Assembly: GCF_048269565.1 (NCBI RefSeq)
Contig: NZ_JBLXIK010000005.1
Coordinates: 62,001-126,000, forward strand
Source: Maricaulis sp048269565
GTDB lineage: Bacteria > Pseudomonadota > Alphaproteobacteria > Caulobacterales > Maricaulaceae
Direction of reading: 5' to 3'
Length of the DNA: 64,000 bases
Every line of letters starts with the position of its first letter. Position 1 is the stretch's first letter. Below the pieces are notes generated by a model. It ran no database searches and was not told where the DNA came from. It saw only the letters and a list, made by a program, of their open reading frames with translations. Of this stretch, positions 46,147 through 53,908 are shown one piece after another. Made by a program: the position numbers and the translations under genes.

Positions 46147-46178
46147 AAAGGGCACCGACTATTCAGTCGATGCCCTTT
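46147..46178 (-). terminator. Stem-loop between popZ and valS
   Basis: AAAGGGCACCGACT (46147-46160) pairs with AGTCGATGCCCTTT (46165-46178) around ATTC, with one mismatch. It lies 26 bases after the popZ stop and 16 bases before the valS start region. It could end popZ transcripts or act in the valS leader. T-richness on the minus strand is modest (TTTATTC). Confidence 0.5.
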
Positions 46179-46204
46179 GATGAATTCTGCCCTGCCCCGT
46201 GCAG

Positions 46205-46825
46205 TTAGCGGCGGCGGCGCGCCACCCGGTCGATCTCGGCCTGGACCTTTTCGTCGACAATGCCGGGCAGGTTGGTGTCGAGCCATTCCTTGAGCATCGG
46301 ACGCAGAAGCGCGCGAACCACGCCTTCCAGCGTACGGCCTTCCTCGTCGGAAATGCGGATCGTGTCGGCCAGGGTGTGAAAAGCGCCCATCGCCGCGGAA
46401 GCGGCCGGTTCGCTCATCAGGGCGTCCTCGATATCGGACTCGACCGACTCCAGATCCATGACAGGTTCCGGTTCAGGCGCCGGCGCGGGCGCCGGTTCGG
46501 GTTCCTCGACGGCAACAATATCGAGATCATCATCGCGATCGACGATCATCAGGTCGTCATCGCCGACGATCGGGTCGGTGCCGCCCTCGGGCTCATCGAT
46601 CCGGTCGGTCAGCTCGAGCACATCGCCGGCGTCATCGCCGTCGCCGGCATCGCCGAAAATGTCGTCGATCGCATTCTGATCGGCGGTTTCGGGCTCGGCT
46701 TCCGGCGCCGGAGCGACGGGCTCGGCCTCGGCCTCGGCCGGGGCGTCGTCTTCATTGATGATCCGTCGGATGGAGGAGAGAATCTCCTCCATGGATGGTT
46801 CGTTGTCGGCGGCTTGCTCTGCCAT
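46205..46825 (-). CDS. popZ: Polar organizing protein PopZ (DUF2497)
   Basis: PopZ forms a polymer at the cell pole that anchors the chromosome origin and recruits cell-cycle regulators in Caulobacter. This 206-residue protein has the conserved N-terminal helix SMEEILSSIRRIINED (11-26). A long acidic, Pro/Glu-rich disordered spacer follows (to about 125). The C-terminal helical oligomerisation region includes LEGVVRALLRPMLKEWLDTN and ends RRRR. The position between tolC and valS is conserved in alphaproteobacteria. Confidence 0.93.
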   Translation of the reverse strand: MAEQAADNEPSMEEILSSIRRIINEDDAPAEAEAEPVAPAPEAEPETADQNAIDDIFGDAGDGDDAGDVLELTDRIDEPEGGTDPIVGDDDLMIVDRDDDLDIVAVEEPEPAPAPAPEPEPVMDLESVESDIEDALMSEPAASAAMGAFHTLADTIRISDEEGRTLEGVVRALLRPMLKEWLDTNLPGIVDEKVQAEIDRVARRRR

Positions 46826-46916
46826 GGTCGCGCACGTCCCTAACCGGTCGTTTCTCGTATCAGGCGAATAAACCGGGCGCAGCCCCGCCTGTCCAGCCCA
46901 AGAATCTTTATCGAGG

Positions 46917-48311
46917 TTAATTCCAGGGTGTTAAATCAAAGTTAGGGAGTGAGAAACGATCGGGCTCGCCTGCCACGTCATAGACTTCAACGTTCAGCCC
47001 CATGCGTTCGGCTGACAGCAGCCCCATCGCCTGCAACAGGCGATAGCCGGCGACATAGGAGTCGCGCTCCGCCGTCACCAAGGTCAGCCGGGAGGCCAGC
47101 AATTCCTGTTCCGCATCAAGCACATCAAGCGTGGTACGCAAGCCGACATAGGCCTCCTGCTCGACACCGTCGAGCGCGATTTCATTGGCCCGGACCGCCT
47201 GGCGGCTCGATTCAATCACCGCCTGGGAGGTGATGTAGGCGTTCCAGGTATTGGTGACACCCTCGGTCACCTGACGCCGGGCCAGCAGGGATTGCTGCCG
47301 GGTCTGTTCTTCCTGGGCAATGGCGGCGCGAACGCGCGAACGATTCAACCCACCGGTGAAAAGCGGCACCGAGACCTGGCCGAGAATCTGCGTCGAATCG
47401 CGCTGATCGCCGGTATAGGAACTGTCGCGCGAACCGGATGCCGTCGCCGTCAGCGACACCTGCGGCCGCAACGAGCTGCGGGCCATGCGGATGGCGTGAC
47501 TGGCGGCCTGCTCGCCATATTGAGCCGCAAGCAGTTCCGGGCTGAAGCGAAAGGCGGTCTCCGCCGCGTCGGCGAGATTGTCGGGCAGGTCAGGCAAGGC
47601 CGGCGGATCCTGCAGCGTTGCCGGCGGCTGGCCGGTGACGCGCTCATAGGCCGCGCGGCTCGTCGCCAGCTGCGCCTGGGCAGCGGACAGCTCGGCCTGG
47701 GCGCCGGACAGGCGCGCCTCGGCCTGGGCGACATCCGTGCGGGTGATCTCACCGACTTCAAACCGGTCGCGCGCCGCCTGGAGGTGCTGGGCCAGCACAT
47801 CGGCATTGCTGCGGCGGATATTCACGACCTCGGCATCGCGGCGGACATCCATAAAGGCGGTAATGGCATCGACCAGCACGGTCTGTTCAACCGAGCGCAG
47901 CGATTCACGGCCGGCATAGATCAGGGCCGTCGCCTGGTCGACCGCGCCGCCATTATACCCACCGCTATAGATCGACTGGCTGGCCGACAGGGAATAGGTC
48001 TTGGGTGTGGAATTCGTCTCGGTGCTGCCGCTCGAAGTCGCGACACCGCCGATGACAAATGTGCTCTGCGATTCGCTGTGCTGCGAACTGACCGTCGCCG
48101 AAGCCGAGACCTGAGGCAGGTATCCGGCGCGCGCCTGGACCCGGCCCTCGTCGGTGGCACGCAAGCGCGCACGCTCGGCCTGCAAGGTCGGGTTGGAGTT
48201 ATAGGCCAGGGCGAGACTTTCCTCGAGGCTCTGCGCCTGCGCCGCAGCGCCCATCGCCAGAAGCGATACACAGCCCGTCGCGGCCATTGCCAACAATTTC
48301 AAACGCGTCAT
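46917..48311 (-). CDS. tolC: TolC-family outer-membrane efflux/secretion channel
   Basis: This 464-residue protein starts at the ATG at 48311 behind AAAGGGA. It has a signal peptide (LLAMGAAAQAQS) and two repeats of the TolC barrel-tunnel fold, beginning LEESLALAYNSNPTLQAERA. The second repeat contains QVSVPLFTGGLNRSRVRAA and AYVGLRTTLDVLDAEQELL. It forms the outer channel for type I secretion or multidrug efflux. No dedicated pump or secretion genes are adjacent. Confidence 0.93.
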   Translation of the reverse strand: MTRLKLLAMAATGCVSLLAMGAAAQAQSLEESLALAYNSNPTLQAERARLRATDEGRVQARAGYLPQVSASATVSSQHSESQSTFVIGGVATSSGSTETNSTPKTYSLSASQSIYSGGYNGGAVDQATALIYAGRESLRSVEQTVLVDAITAFMDVRRDAEVVNIRRSNADVLAQHLQAARDRFEVGEITRTDVAQAEARLSGAQAELSAAQAQLATSRAAYERVTGQPPATLQDPPALPDLPDNLADAAETAFRFSPELLAAQYGEQAASHAIRMARSSLRPQVSLTATASGSRDSSYTGDQRDSTQILGQVSVPLFTGGLNRSRVRAAIAQEEQTRQQSLLARRQVTEGVTNTWNAYITSQAVIESSRQAVRANEIALDGVEQEAYVGLRTTLDVLDAEQELLASRLTLVTAERDSYVAGYRLLQAMGLLSAERMGLNVEVYDVAGEPDRFSLPNFDLTPWN

Positions 48312-48534
48312 CTGCAAATCCCTTTACCGGCAGCAAGCCAATATGACTTGGGCGCCGTCATCATAGCGCCTCATGAACGAGAGGCCAGTACCACTCTTGT
48401 CGCAGCCATATAGGCATGGCCACGTTACAATTGAACAGCGTTCACGATTATACTTCCGTAATCCCGGCCCCATGACTGCATTTAACGGCCGGCGCCGGGG
48501 ATTCCGTCGCTCGAATGCAACAGCTTGCAGCGCG

Positions 48535-49188
48535 CTAGAAGGCGAAGCCGGGCTCGGGCTCGAAGCCGGGCAGCAATTTGGCCGTCGCATCAAAGATAAC
48601 GCGTTCGCCAATGCCGGCAGCCGAGCGGGTAAAGACCGTGGCCTTGCCCACCGGGCCCTTGCGCAGGATCGTCACCAGACGCCCGCCCGGCGCGAGCTGG
48701 TCGAGCCAGGCCTGCGGCACCGCGCTGACCGAGCCATTGACGAAGATCACATCAAACGGCCCCTGGGCCGGGACACCGAGCTTGGGATCGCCGGCGATGA
48801 CGACAGCATTGTCGGCACCAATATCGGCCAGCAGGCCGCTGGCCCGCGACAGCCCGTCCTCATCATTGTCGAGCCCGACCACGGTCCCGGCCATGTGCGA
48901 CAGGATCGCGGTCGAATAGCCGCGGCCACAGGCAATATCGAGCACCAGTTCACCGGGCTGGATTTCCGCAGCCTGGATCAGCTTGGCCAGATCGCGCGGG
49001 CGCATCATCGTGCGCTTGTCACCGGTGGCGACTTCGGTGTCGGCATAGGCCGAGGCGAGACGGGCGCGCGGTGTGAAGAGATGGCGGGGTACAGCCATGA
49101 ACGCCGCGATCAGACGGCGATCCGTGACGTCGGCCGGGCGAATCTGGCAATCCACCATCTGTTTGCGGGCCTGGTCAAATTCGTTCAC
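48535..49188 (-). CDS. Diverged PIMT-like SAM methyltransferase
   Basis: From GTG 49188 (AGGGAGAGAG upstream) this is a 217-residue relative of protein-L-isoaspartate methyltransferase. SAM motif I reads VLDIACGRGYSTAIL. The substrate loop, which in true PCM contains xxISQP, reads TGDKRTMMRPRDLAK here, so the isoaspartate site is altered. It starts NEFDQARKQMVDCQIRP, a hallmark of the copy found beside tolC in many alphaproteobacteria. The real substrate is unknown. A classical pcm is at 29143. Confidence 0.85.
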   Translation of the reverse strand: MNEFDQARKQMVDCQIRPADVTDRRLIAAFMAVPRHLFTPRARLASAYADTEVATGDKRTMMRPRDLAKLIQAAEIQPGELVLDIACGRGYSTAILSHMAGTVVGLDNDEDGLSRASGLLADIGADNAVVIAGDPKLGVPAQGPFDVIFVNGSVSAVPQAWLDQLAPGGRLVTILRKGPVGKATVFTRSAAGIGERVIFDATAKLLPGFEPEPGFAF

Positions 49189-49331
49189 GGCTCTCTCCCT
49201 GCCTGGGTCCGGCCTCACGCCGGTGCTGGCGCTGATATATCCTGCTGCGGCCAAGGCGGGCAAGCACTGTGCTGCGTGCGCGTCACATCCCGGTGCAACT
49301 GACAAGTTTCAGCCCGCCATGCCCTCGCCGA

Positions 49332-49359
49332 TTGCCCCCGGCGCGCGGCACGGTTATAG
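49332..49359 (+). promoter_or_regulatory. Promoter of tRNA-Cys
   Basis: TTGCCC (49332-49337) and TTATAG (49354-49359) form a sigma-70-type pair with a 16-base spacer. Predicted transcription starts near 49366, a few bases before the tRNA. Confidence 0.6.
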
Positions 49360-49374
49360 CTCGCAATTGAAGCT

Positions 49375-49448
49375 GGCACCGTGGCGGAGTGGTTACGCAG
49401 CGGATTGCAAATCCGTCCACCCCGGTTCGATTCCGGGCGGTGCCTCCA
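49375..49448 (+). tRNA. tRNA-Cys (GCA)
   Basis: The acceptor arm GGCACCG (49375-49381) pairs with CGGTGCC (49438-49444). The anticodon stem-loop is CGGATTGCAAATCCG with anticodon GCA. The T-arm contains GGTTCGATTCC. The 3' CCA is encoded (49446-49448). Confidence 0.97.
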
Positions 49449-49534
49449 AGCTTCCCTCAAAACCTTCAACTGCCCAGACCTTGAACTGCTCATCGCGCCG
49501 CATTGTCAGCGGCCGGTGCCAGCGCGCGCCGGGT

Positions 49535-49891
49535 TCAGCGCTCGGTTTCGGCCAGGCCGGCCTCGCTGATCACCCCGGCCCGCACCAGCTCGTCATCGAG
49601 CCGGCCGGTCAGGAACATCCCATACATCCGGTAATCGCCGATCAGCGACCACAGCGGATAGGTGAAGGTGGCCGGCTTGTTGCGCTCGACGAAGGCATGG
49701 CTGACCCAGGCGAAGAAATATCCCGCCAGCGGCACAGCCAGCAGCCCCCACCAGCTCTGCGTCAGCAGCGCCGCCAGCAGAACGAGAATCGCCAGGGTCG
49801 AGCCGACAAAATGCCAGTGGCGCGTCGCCGGACGCGCGTGCTCGCGCAGGTAAAAGGGCCAGAATGATTCGAAAGTCTGGTGTTCGCGCAT
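49535..49891 (-). CDS. DUF962/Mpo1-like membrane protein
   Basis: This 118-residue protein begins FESFWPFYLREHARPATRHWHFVGS, the DUF962 (Mpo1-like) signature. It has two to three membrane helices and later the HAFVERNKPATFTYPLWSLIGD motif. Yeast Mpo1 is a dioxygenase that shortens 2-hydroxy fatty acids using conserved histidines. Those histidines appear conserved here (His18, His25, His27 region and His65). A similar lipid role in bacteria is inference. Confidence 0.85.
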   Translation of the reverse strand: MREHQTFESFWPFYLREHARPATRHWHFVGSTLAILVLLAALLTQSWWGLLAVPLAGYFFAWVSHAFVERNKPATFTYPLWSLIGDYRMYGMFLTGRLDDELVRAGVISEAGLAETER

Positions 49892-50061
49892 GGGATTCTC
49901 CGGGTGATTCGTACCACCGACACAGTCTACAGGCCTGGAGGCGCCGGAAAACCCGGCCGGGCCATGGATAATCTCACCCTAACGCAGCACCCCATATTTC
50001 CATGTATCGATTAGGCTTTCAGCAATCACACTAAACCAAATGAGAAAATTCATCGCCGAAA

Positions 50062-50076
50062 TTAACCGGTCTTTAA
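50062..50076 (+). promoter_or_regulatory. CtrA-type binding site
   Basis: TTAACCGGTCTTTAA has the form TTAA-N7-TTAA, the full CtrA box of Caulobacter. It is followed 13 bases later by GATTC, a match to the CcrM methylation site GANTC. The site could serve the putative sRNA on the plus strand or, less likely, the DUF962 gene 170 bases away on the other strand. Confidence 0.5.
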
Positions 50077-50094
50077 GGGCTTGCGGACGATTCT

Positions 50095-50172
50095 GCACCT
50101 GTCTTCCCGTGAAGACACCCCACCATCCACCCAATGCCTTTTCGGGAGCCCATGCGGCTCCCGATTTTTTTT
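50095..50172 (+). ncRNA. Putative small RNA ending in an intrinsic terminator
   Basis: A strong terminator lies here with no plus-strand gene before it, so some other transcript must end at it. Downstream of the CtrA-like box the sequence offers a six-base-pair hairpin GTCTTC-CCGT-GAAGAC (50101-50116). A C/A-rich unpaired stretch (about 50117-50142, with ACCCCACC and CCACCC) follows, then the terminator hairpin. The C-rich stretch could pair with G-rich ribosome binding sites. The 5' end is a guess from the box position. I do not recognise a known RNA family. Confidence 0.45.
50143..50172 (+). terminator. Strong Rho-independent terminator
   Basis: CGGGAGCC (50143-50150) pairs perfectly with GGCTCCCG (50156-50163) around CATGC, followed by A and eight T. 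It works only on the plus strand. The opposite side lacks a T run. Confidence 0.9.
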
Positions 50173-50217
50173 GCCTGCAGATAGCAGCGCAAATGCAGAA
50201 CTCTGGCAGCAACGCGC

Positions 50218-50245
50218 TTGCCACCGCCGCAAAAGCTCTGATATA
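50218..50245 (+). promoter_or_regulatory. Promoter of tRNA-Asn
   Basis: TTGCCA (50218-50223) and GATATA (50240-50245) form a -35/-10 pair with a 16-base spacer, about 28 bases before the tRNA. Confidence 0.55.
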
Positions 50246-50273
50246 CGCGCCGTCTCGCTTGCGAGAGAGATGT

Positions 50274-50349
50274 TCCCCGGTAGCTCAGTTGGTAGAGCAA
50301 GCGGCTGTTAACCGCTTTGTCGCTGGTTCGAGTCCGGCCCGGGGAGCCA
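50274..50349 (+). tRNA. tRNA-Asn (GTT)
   Basis: The acceptor TCCCCGG (50274-50280) pairs with CCGGGGA (50339-50345). The anticodon arm is AGCGGCTGTTAACCGCT with anticodon GTT. The T-arm has GGTTCGAGTCC. The 3' CCA is encoded (50347-50349). Confidence 0.97.
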
Positions 50350-50372
50350 CTCTCGCAAGCGAATTATCCCCT

Positions 50373-51110
50373 TCACGTCTTCGTCCGCGCCTCCAGCCGC
50401 CCGTCGAACGCGCGCGCCGCTTCGAAGAAGCGCTTGCGCAGCGCGGCGGCATAGGGGTTGAGCTGCTCGATCGCCTGGAACAATTCGTCACTGTCATTGC
50501 GCACCAGATCGGTCGCCTGGCGCAGAAGATCATAGCTTCGCGTCGTATAGGGCGGCGGCGGGATATCGAGTTCGGCGATCACGCGCGAGACCAGATGCGT
50601 CAGCGCCTGCACATCGGCCATCGCCCGGTCATGCGTGTCGGCATCGGACAGATGCACATCCAGCCCCAGCTGCTCGCACAGCGCCGCCACGCCGCTGGCA
50701 TCGATACCGGCATCCGGACAGATCACGATCGACTGGCCCGCCAGCCCGTTCGCCGCACTCTGCGGTCCGAACAGCGGATGCGTGCCGATGATGCGGACAT
50801 GGCCGGGCAGTGTCGCGCGCATCACCCGCATCGGCTCGACCTTGACCGAGGCGACATCGAGCACCAGCGCGCCCGCGGGCAGGTCGGGCGCGATCGCGAC
50901 GCAGGTCTGCGCCAGCGCCTGTACCGGCACCGCCAGCACCACGACCGGACAGACCGCCGCCTCTTCCAGGCTGACCCGCTCTATCCCCGCCACCGGCGGC
51001 GCATCGGGATCATGGCCAAGAATGTCGAAATGCGCTGCCAGATGTCCGGCCGCAAAGCGCCCGAAAGCGCCCAGCCCGATCAATCCGATCCGTTTGCGAT
51101 CCTCGGCCAA
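50373..51110 (-). CDS. tyrA: Prephenate/arogenate dehydrogenase-family protein
   Basis: This 245-residue TyrA-type enzyme would oxidise prephenate or arogenate for tyrosine synthesis. The Rossmann start is IGLIGLGAFGRFAAGHL. IGTHPLFGPQSA contains the catalytic His, and HDRAMADVQALTHLVSRVI lies in the helical domain. It is short for the family (usually about 280-310). The start is TTG 51110, with GGGAG six bases upstream. There is no chorismate mutase domain. Confidence 0.85.
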   Translation of the reverse strand: MAEDRKRIGLIGLGAFGRFAAGHLAAHFDILGHDPDAPPVAGIERVSLEEAAVCPVVVLAVPVQALAQTCVAIAPDLPAGALVLDVASVKVEPMRVMRATLPGHVRIIGTHPLFGPQSAANGLAGQSIVICPDAGIDASGVAALCEQLGLDVHLSDADTHDRAMADVQALTHLVSRVIAELDIPPPPYTTRSYDLLRQATDLVRNDSDELFQAIEQLNPYAAALRKRFFEAARAFDGRLEARTKT

Positions 51111-51185
51111 GTCAAACTCCCTCTCGCCAGCTGCGGCGATTGAACGGGATTTCAGCCCAGCGGGCCAGCGCGATTGCTGCCAGCC

Positions 51186-51866
51186 TCAGATATGATGGGT
51201 CGCCGCGCCGCAATTGCAGGCAAAGCCGCCGACGATCTCGCCCTCATTCTCGATATAATCGAAATTGATTTCCTCGCCCGCCGCGATGGCCCGGCGCGCG
51301 CGCAGCAATGGCCGCGCCGGATCGCTGGCATCAATGACGCTGTTGGCATCGCAGCAATGGTTGATATAGCGCAGATAGCCGGTCGGCTCGCAGTGGACAT
51401 CATCGGTAATGCGCGCCGAATGCGGCGTCTGCACGCGCGTCATCTCGCCGCGAATCACCGTGATCACCGCGCCGGCCGCCAGATCGCGCCGGGCGAAGAC
51501 GCCATGGCCGTGGATCGCACTGGTCCGGATCTCGACGCGGGCATCATATTCAGCCATGAAGGCCGCCATTGCCCCGTCCTCGCTGCTGGAACCGGTTTGA
51601 ACACGGCGTCCGGACAGGACCATTTCGCCCTCGCCGCGCTCGACAATCTTCAGATCGAGAATCGCCGTTGCAGCGCCCGTCGCGCCCAGTTCGGCGATGA
51701 AGCCATCGTCATTGCCGCTGCGGCTGCGCAGATGCGTGGTCGCACCCTCCGCACCCAGCCCCGTGACCTGGCCCATCCAGACATCGCCCTGACGGCGAAG
51801 TTCGATCCACTCAAACACACGGCCGCTATCTCCGGGATAACTGGCCAGGAACTCACCAACTCGCAC
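51186..51866 (-). CDS. SET-domain protein, putative lysine methyltransferase
   Basis: From GTG 51866 (GAGGAG seven bases upstream) this is a 226-residue protein. Residues 1-100 are a beta-rich domain I do not recognise. Residues about 110-225 are a compact SET domain: RTSAIHGHGVFARRDLAAGA, YINHCCDANSV (the NHxC pseudoknot motif), GEEINFDY, and a post-SET-like FACNCGA. Such proteins methylate lysines using SAM. Bacterial targets are mostly unknown. It is between tyrA and the Atm1-like transporter on the same strand. Confidence 0.82.
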   Translation of the reverse strand: MRVGEFLASYPGDSGRVFEWIELRRQGDVWMGQVTGLGAEGATTHLRSRSGNDDGFIAELGATGAATAILDLKIVERGEGEMVLSGRRVQTGSSSEDGAMAAFMAEYDARVEIRTSAIHGHGVFARRDLAAGAVITVIRGEMTRVQTPHSARITDDVHCEPTGYLRYINHCCDANSVIDASDPARPLLRARRAIAAGEEINFDYIENEGEIVGGFACNCGAATHHI

Positions 51867-51953
51867 AACGCCACTCCTCTGGAACCGGCGTCGAGCTTGG
51901 CACGACCACAGGATGCGGCAAAGACCGGATCTGACCGGGACGTGAATAAAGTA

Positions 51954-53831
51954 TCAAAGCGCGTCGATCGCCATCGCCGGGTCGCCGGCCTCGCTCTGAC
52001 GCTTCCACATCCGGGCATAGAGCCCGTCGCGGGCCAGCAGCTCGGCATGGGTGCCGGCCTCGGCAATCGCGCCGGCCTCCATCACATAGATCCGGTCGGC
52101 ATTGGCGATGGTCGAGAGGCGGTGGGCGACGGCGATCGTGGTGCGCCCCCTCGCCGCTTCGGCCAGGGCTGCCTGCACCTCTTTTTCCGTCTCGCTGTCG
52201 AGGGCAGAGGTGGCTTCGTCGAGCACCAGCACGGCCGGGTTCTTCAGGATCGCGCGCGCGACGCCGACCCGCTGTTTCTCGCCACCGGAGAGTTTCAGGC
52301 CGCGCTCGCCGACGCGCGTCTCCAGCCCGTCGGGCAGCTGGCGCACGAAATTACCCAGCTGCGCCCGCTCGAGCGCGTCGAGGACCTCCGCTTCGCTGGC
52401 CCCGGGGCGGCCATAAATCACATTGGCGCGCAGCGTGTCGTTGAACAACACCACGTCCTGCGGCACCAGGCCGAGCGCATCGCGCAGGCTCGACTGGGTC
52501 ACATGCCGCAGATCCTGGCGATCAATCATCACCCGGCCGGCCTCGGGATCATAGAAACGGAACAACAGCCGCAGGATCGTCGACTTGCCAGCGCCCGAGG
52601 GGCCACACAGGCCGACAAAGCTGCCCGGCGCCACATCGAGGCTGACGCCGTCAACCGAGCGCACACGGCCATCATGCGCGAAGCTGACGGCATCGAAACT
52701 CACCGCCCCGCCCTTCAGCGCCAGCGGTGCCGCATCAGCCGCATCGGCGACATCGGGTTTCAGCGCCAGGGTGTCGAACAGGCGTTCCATATCGACGGCG
52801 CTCTGCTTGATCTCGCGATAGGCCCAGCCAAGGATATTCAGCGGCTGATAGATATTCATCAGGATCAGCGTCACCGCCGCAACATCGCCCGGCTGCAACA
52901 CACCATTCCAGGCTTTCCAGCCCGCCATCAGCGCCATTGCCAGCAGGCCGGCATTCATCACCAGCGCCTGGCCGCCATTGAGCACGGCGAGCGAGGATTG
53001 CGACTTCGCTGCGGCCGTCGCATAGCGCTGCATGACGCTGTCATAGGCCTCGGTCTCGCGCTGTTCGGCGGCGAAGGCCTTGACGGTCTCGAAATTGATC
53101 AGGCTGTCGACGGCGCGGGCATTGGCCTCGTTGTCGGCATTATTCATGTCGCGCCGGATCTTGACCCGCCAGTCGGTCACCGACCAGGTCATCGCCATGT
53201 AGACGCCGACCGTCGCAGTGGCGATGACGGCAAATTCCCAGCCATAATTCACGCTGAGCACGCCGGCCGCGAGCACCAGTTCGAGCAGGGTCGGCGCGAT
53301 GTTGAAAATCAGGAAACGCATCAGGAAATCGACGGCGCGGGCGCCGCGATCAATGATGCGGTTGAGCGCGCCGGTGCGCTTCATCTGGTGGAAACCGATC
53401 GACAGCCCCTGGACATGACCAAAGGCCTTCACCGAAGTCAGGCGCTGGGCGTCCTGGCTGACGGGGGCAAACATCGCATCGCGCAATTGCGGCGCGCCGA
53501 CCGAGAGGAAACGCGCCGCCGCGTAGGCGATAAAGGCGATGACAAAGGCCTCGATGGCGCCACTGGCAGCCGTATTCACCGCCGCGGGCGCCGGATCGGG
53601 ACTGGCGGCATGCGCCGCAATGGCATTGATCCCGTCACCAAAGAAAACCGGGGCCGAAACCGCGAACAGTTTGGCAACCACGGTCAGGACCAGCGCCGCC
53701 ACCATTCGCACGCGCCAGCGCGCCATCTCCGGCGAAGCCAGCAGGCCGAACAACCGCCCCATGGCCGGGCCGAGCCCGGCTTCGGTGGCTTTTGTGGATT
53801 CGTCGGTGGGATCAGGGTTTGAGGGTCGCAT
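51954..53831 (-). CDS. Atm1/HMT1-type ABC exporter (fused permease and ATPase)
   Basis: This half-transporter of about 625 residues has six membrane helices and an ATPase domain. The ATPase has Walker A GPSGAGKST, signature LSGGEKQRVGVARAIL, Walker B VLVLDEATSALD and the H-loop AVAHRLST. The segment GLSIGFHQMKRTGALNRIIDRG followed by FNIAPTLLELVLAAGVL is typical of Atm1-family exporters, which move glutathione or metal-thiol conjugates. The ATG at 53831 is chosen. GTG 53840 is an alternative. Confidence 0.9.
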   Translation of the reverse strand: MRPSNPDPTDESTKATEAGLGPAMGRLFGLLASPEMARWRVRMVAALVLTVVAKLFAVSAPVFFGDGINAIAAHAASPDPAPAAVNTAASGAIEAFVIAFIAYAAARFLSVGAPQLRDAMFAPVSQDAQRLTSVKAFGHVQGLSIGFHQMKRTGALNRIIDRGARAVDFLMRFLIFNIAPTLLELVLAAGVLSVNYGWEFAVIATATVGVYMAMTWSVTDWRVKIRRDMNNADNEANARAVDSLINFETVKAFAAEQRETEAYDSVMQRYATAAAKSQSSLAVLNGGQALVMNAGLLAMALMAGWKAWNGVLQPGDVAAVTLILMNIYQPLNILGWAYREIKQSAVDMERLFDTLALKPDVADAADAAPLALKGGAVSFDAVSFAHDGRVRSVDGVSLDVAPGSFVGLCGPSGAGKSTILRLLFRFYDPEAGRVMIDRQDLRHVTQSSLRDALGLVPQDVVLFNDTLRANVIYGRPGASEAEVLDALERAQLGNFVRQLPDGLETRVGERGLKLSGGEKQRVGVARAILKNPAVLVLDEATSALDSETEKEVQAALAEAARGRTTIAVAHRLSTIANADRIYVMEAGAIAEAGTHAELLARDGLYARMWKRQSEAGDPAMAIDAL

Positions 53832-53908
53832 CGCACCCACAGATAGGGCGCGTGCGCCTCCAGCGCCAGTGCCTCACTTGCGCCATCCGTCACGCAGAGC
53901 AGCGGTGA

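Larger units (their letters stand above)
49892..50273. other. Gene-free region with putative sRNA and tRNA-Asn promoter
   Basis: This 382-base stretch has no protein gene with start signals. It contains a CtrA-like site (50062-50076), a GATTC (GANTC) site at 50089-50093, a small hairpin (50101-50116), a strong terminator (50143-50172) and the tRNA-Asn promoter (50218-50245). The first 150 bases, before the CtrA-like site, hold the DUF962 promoter, which I cannot define. Confidence 0.6.

Noticed and set aside
50040..50274. Possible protein starting at ATG 50040
   Set aside because: The frame runs through the terminator hairpin and on into tRNA-Asn, which real genes do not do. An RNA explanation fits better.
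49375..50349. tRNA genes as integration sites of a genomic island
   Set aside because: No integrase and no repeated tRNA 3' end was seen near either tRNA.
51174..53822. Plus-strand open frame of about 880 codons over the SET and ABC transporter genes
   Set aside because: Antisense shadow of two well-supported genes. Its composition is rich in His, Gln, Asp and Arg, as in other shadows here.
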